A DNA stretch of 64,000 bases. Origin: Streptomyces abikoensis. Its GTDB lineage: Bacteria; Actinomycetota; Actinomycetes; Streptomycetales; Streptomycetaceae. Under the pieces are notes generated by a model. It ran no database searches. It was not told where the DNA came from and saw only the letters and a program-made list of their open reading frames with translations. The stretch is taken from assembly GCF_014648775.1 (NCBI RefSeq), contig NZ_BMRT01000014.1, positions 1 to 64,000 of the forward strand, in the 5' to 3' direction. A program made the position numbers and the translations under genes. This document shows, one piece after another, positions 61,599-64,000 of this stretch. The first letter of the stretch is position 1, and the number at the start of each line of letters is the position of its first letter.

Positions 61599-62732
61599 TC
61601 ACCCGTCGGCCCGTCCGTGCACCCGTGCGACCCAGTCCGCCGGTTTGGCGATCTCGGCCTTGGTCGGCAGCGTGTTCGGGGACGTCCAGACCCGGTTGAA
61701 GCCGTCCATACCGACCTCGTCGACCACCGCGCGTACGAAGCGCTCGCCATCACGGTACTGCCGCAGCTTGGCGTCCAGGCCCAGCAGCTTGCGCAGCGCC
61801 GCGTCCAGCCGACCGGCACCGGTGGCCCGCCGCTTCTGGAACTTCTCCCGGATCTCGGCCACGGTCGGTACGACCTGCGGCCCCACGCCGTCCATCACAT
61901 AGTCCGCGTGGCCCTCCAGCAACGACATCACGGCCGTCAGCCGCGCCAGGATCTCCCGCTGGGCGGGCGTCTGGACCAGCTCCACGATGCTCCGGCCGCC
62001 GCGCTCCTCCCCGTCCGCGGGCCGGCCGCCCGCCAGCGACTGGGCCGCCTCCCGGATCCGCTCCAGCAGCGTCGCCGGATCGACCTCCGTCTCCCCCAGG
62101 AACCCCTGGATCTCCCCCTCGATGTGGTCCCGCAGCCACGGCACCGCCGTGAACTGCGTCCGGTGCGTCTCCTCGTGGAGGCACACCCAGAGCCTGAAGT
62201 CGTGCGGGGCCACGTCGAGCTCGCGCTCGACCTGGACGATGTTCGGCGCCACGAGCAGCAGCCGTCCGCCGCCGGCCGGGGACCCCGGCAGGTCGCGCGT
62301 CACCGGCGCGAACGTCTCGTACTGGCCCAGCACCCGGGACGCCAGGAACGACAGCAGCATCCCCAGCTCCACGCCGGTCACCTTGCCGCCGACCGCGCCC
62401 AGCACCGCCCCCGCCGGGGCGTTCGCCCGCTTGTCCTGCATCTTCCCCAGCAGCGGGCCGATCAGGGACCGGAAACCGGCGACGTTCGCCTTGACCCACC
62501 CCGCGCGATCCACGACGAGGACGGGCGGCTGCGCGCCCCCGCTCCCCTCCGGGTGGGTCATCCGGGTGAACGCCCGGACGTGCTCCTCCGACGCGATCGC
62601 GTGCCGGCGCAGCTCCGCGACCACGTCGCGCGCCTCGTCCCGGCTGACCTCCGGCCCCGGCCGTACGAGCCGAGTCGCGGTCGCCACCGCGAGCTTCCAG
62701 TCGACCATCTCCGTACCACCGACGCTCGTCAT
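61599..62732 (-). CDS. zincin-like metallopeptidase (DUF2342-type)
   Basis: A 377-aa soluble protein with a HExxH zinc motif in VCLHEETHRTQFTAVPWLRD and a distant Glu in EGHADYVMDGVG, the layout of the actinobacterial DUF2342 zincin family. It also has PAGAVLGAVGGKVTGVELGM and KVTGVELGMLLSFLASRVLG. Function is unproven. No signal peptide. ATG 62732 (MTSVGGTEMVDWKLAVATA) follows GTGAAGGC. It precedes tilS (about 210 bp) on the same strand. Confidence 0.9.
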   Translation of the reverse strand: MTSVGGTEMVDWKLAVATATRLVRPGPEVSRDEARDVVAELRRHAIASEEHVRAFTRMTHPEGSGGAQPPVLVVDRAGWVKANVAGFRSLIGPLLGKMQDKRANAPAGAVLGAVGGKVTGVELGMLLSFLASRVLGQYETFAPVTRDLPGSPAGGGRLLLVAPNIVQVERELDVAPHDFRLWVCLHEETHRTQFTAVPWLRDHIEGEIQGFLGETEVDPATLLERIREAAQSLAGGRPADGEERGGRSIVELVQTPAQREILARLTAVMSLLEGHADYVMDGVGPQVVPTVAEIREKFQKRRATGAGRLDAALRKLLGLDAKLRQYRDGERFVRAVVDEVGMDGFNRVWTSPNTLPTKAEIAKPADWVARVHGRADG

Positions 62733-62778
62733 GCCTTCACCGTACGTGGTGGGGGTGGCCGGGGTGGAGGGCTTGACC

Positions 62779-62904
62779 GGGGCTCCGCCCCGGACCCCGG
62801 TCCTCAACGCCGGACGGGCTGAATTCAGCCCGTCCGGCACGGAGCCGGGGGTGCGAGGGGGCGGCAGCCCCGCTCGGAAACGGTGAAAGGGCGGGACAGG
62901 GGCC
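62779..62904. repeat. composite streptomycete repeat (copy 2)
   Basis: Holds GGGGCTCCGCCCC, GGTCCTCAACGCCGG and a perfect palindrome at 62809-62838 centred on GAATTC, then, inverted relative to copy 1, CGGAAACGG and GAAAGGGCGGGACAGGGG. Shared with 50149-50262. Confidence 0.85.
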
Positions 62905-62908
62905 TCCG

Positions 62909-64000
62909 CTACGTCCCGGCCAGCGCGGACGCCGCCCGGTCGAGGGCCTTCTGGGCCGCATCCGCGTCCGTCGTCCCCGAGGCCAGGAACGCGAAGGCCA
63001 GCAGCCGCCCGTCCGGCGTGACGACCGTCCCGGCCAGCGTGTTCACGCCCGTCAGCGTGCCCGTCTTGGCCCGTACGGCCGCGCGGCCCGCCGCGTCGCG
63101 CGGGTAGCGGTCGCGCAGGGTGCCGCTGAAGCCCGCCACGGGCAACCCCGTGAGGACCGGCCGCAGGGCCGGACGGCCGGGCTCCGCCGCCCGGGCCAGC
63201 AGCAGGGCGAGGAACTCCGCAGACGCGCGGTCCGCGCGGTCCAGGCCGCTGCCGTCGACGACGCGGACGGCCGGCATCGGCAGGCCCAGCGCCGCGAGCC
63301 GCTCCGTGACGGCCTGCGCCGCGCCCTCGAAACTCGCCGGCTTGCCCGAGGCGAGCGCCGTCTGCCGCGCCAGCGCCTCCGCGATGTCGTTGTCGCTGTT
63401 GGTGAGCATCCGCTCCACCAGCGCGGACACCGGCGCGGACGCCACCGACGCCAGCCGTGCCGCCGCCTTCCCCTCCGCGCGCCCCTCCCCCGGCTCGCCG
63501 TCGACGTCCACGCCCTTCTCCCGCAGCAGCGCCGCGAACTTCCGGGCAGCGTCCGCCGCCGGTTCGGCCGTACGGTCGGCGGGCCCGTGGTCGGAGTCGT
63601 CGAGGCGCCCCTCGTTGACCATCAGGGGGCTGACGGGGGCGATGTTGTCGTTGAGCCCGATCGTGTGGAGCACGGGCCCGGAGTAGCGCGAGACGTCGTA
63701 CGCCACCTTCACCCGCCCGGTGGTGCCGCGCGCCTTGAGGGCGCGGACCGTGGCGTCGGCCAGGTCGCCGAGGCCGGCCGCGGTGAGCGTGGGATCGCCG
63801 CCGCCCACCAGGACGACGCCGTCGCCGCCGCCCGACGCCATCACGGTCGTCTCGATGCGGTGCTCCGGCCCCACCGCCGACAGGGCGGCGGCCGCCGTGG
63901 CCAGCTTGATCGTGGACGCCGGGGTGTACGCGTCCGACTGCGCCACCCCGTACAGCCGCTCCCCGGTCGTGGCGTCGACGACGGCGGCCGCGTGGTCGGC
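62909..64000 (-). CDS. dacB: D-alanyl-D-alanine carboxypeptidase/endopeptidase (PBP4 type), 5' end outside the window
   Basis: An incomplete gene; the frame is open through base 64000, so 363 residues of its C-terminal part are seen. It is a serine-type PBP4 (S13) enzyme that trims or cuts peptidoglycan cross-links. Motifs: SxxK in TPASTIKLA, SxN in MLTNSDNDIAEALARQ, and KTG in RAKTGTLTG. Family members carry a signal peptide upstream, not visible here. It ends just right of the composite repeat and is likely transcribed before the zincin-like gene. Confidence 0.92.
   Translation of the reverse strand, partial: ADHAAAVVDATTGERLYGVAQSDAYTPASTIKLATAAAALSAVGPEHRIETTVMASGGGDGVVLVGGGDPTLTAAGLGDLADATVRALKARGTTGRVKVAYDVSRYSGPVLHTIGLNDNIAPVSPLMVNEGRLDDSDHGPADRTAEPAADAARKFAALLREKGVDVDGEPGEGRAEGKAAARLASVASAPVSALVERMLTNSDNDIAEALARQTALASGKPASFEGAAQAVTERLAALGLPMPAVRVVDGSGLDRADRASAEFLALLLARAAEPGRPALRPVLTGLPVAGFSGTLRDRYPRDAAGRAAVRAKTGTLTGVNTLAGTVVTPDGRLLAFAFLASGTTDADAAQKALDRAASALAGT

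Overview
The window is chromosomal DNA of a Streptomyces (or close relative). Evidence: very high G+C with G/C-ending codons, frequent GTG starts, 4-bp stop/start overlaps, and gene orders I recognise from the streptomycete core: radA-disA, sigE-cseA-cseB-cseC, clpC-lsr2, panC-nadB-nadC-coaX, and tilS-hpt-ftsH-folE with folP-folB-folK. No rRNA, tRNA, CRISPR array, transposase or complete insertion sequence was seen.

Region by region. 0.3-8 kb: a small membrane protein, an SH3-like small protein, a Ser/Thr kinase with a C-terminal beta-propeller, ilvD, a TetR regulator coupled to a sugar-phosphate isomerase-like TIM barrel, and a Ppx/GppA phosphatase. 8-16.4 kb: a Cys-rich unknown, a composite protein with a sigma-like N-terminus, zinc-finger motif, membrane segment and BACON-like domain, then radA, disA (c-di-AMP synthase), two small unknowns and mutY. 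16.7-20.8 kb: the cell-envelope stress system sigE-cseABC, followed by an M23 endopeptidase. 21.1-24.8 kb: an accessory module, a trypco2-like small protein translationally coupled to a 1,096-aa trypsin-NACHT-LRR protein. This resembles bacterial NLR-type immune genes and is the main accessory feature. 24.8-32.7 kb: LysE exporter, clpC, an SCO3374-like protein, lsr2, a GNAT, a BlaI regulator and several unknowns. 32.8-38.1 kb: a tightly overlapping cofactor operon (DUF2520-like, panC, nadB, nadC, coaX) in which nadB and nadC share one open frame with no stop between them. 38.3-46.3 kb: threonine aldolase, an ArsR-type regulator, a NarL-type two-component pair, and a MidA-type methyltransferase coupled to an orphan NuoD. 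46.4-50.1 kb: an OpuC-type osmoprotectant ABC importer with a divergently transcribed ATPase. 50.2-61.4 kb: folate genes, an MprF-like synthase domain protein divergent from a membrane-anchored esterase, and tilS-hpt-ftsH-folE. 61.6-64.0 kb: a zincin-like protein and a truncated D-Ala-D-Ala carboxypeptidase running off the window.

How the genes work together. Several genes converge on cell-envelope homeostasis (sigE/cse, M23 peptidase, MprF-like protein, carboxypeptidase) and on stress and proteostasis (clpC, ftsH, disA, radA, mutY). Others form housekeeping cofactor clusters (NAD, pantothenate/CoA, folate, purine salvage). Streptomycete-type palindromic repeats mark many gene ends. One of them lies inside a coding region and is read in frame.
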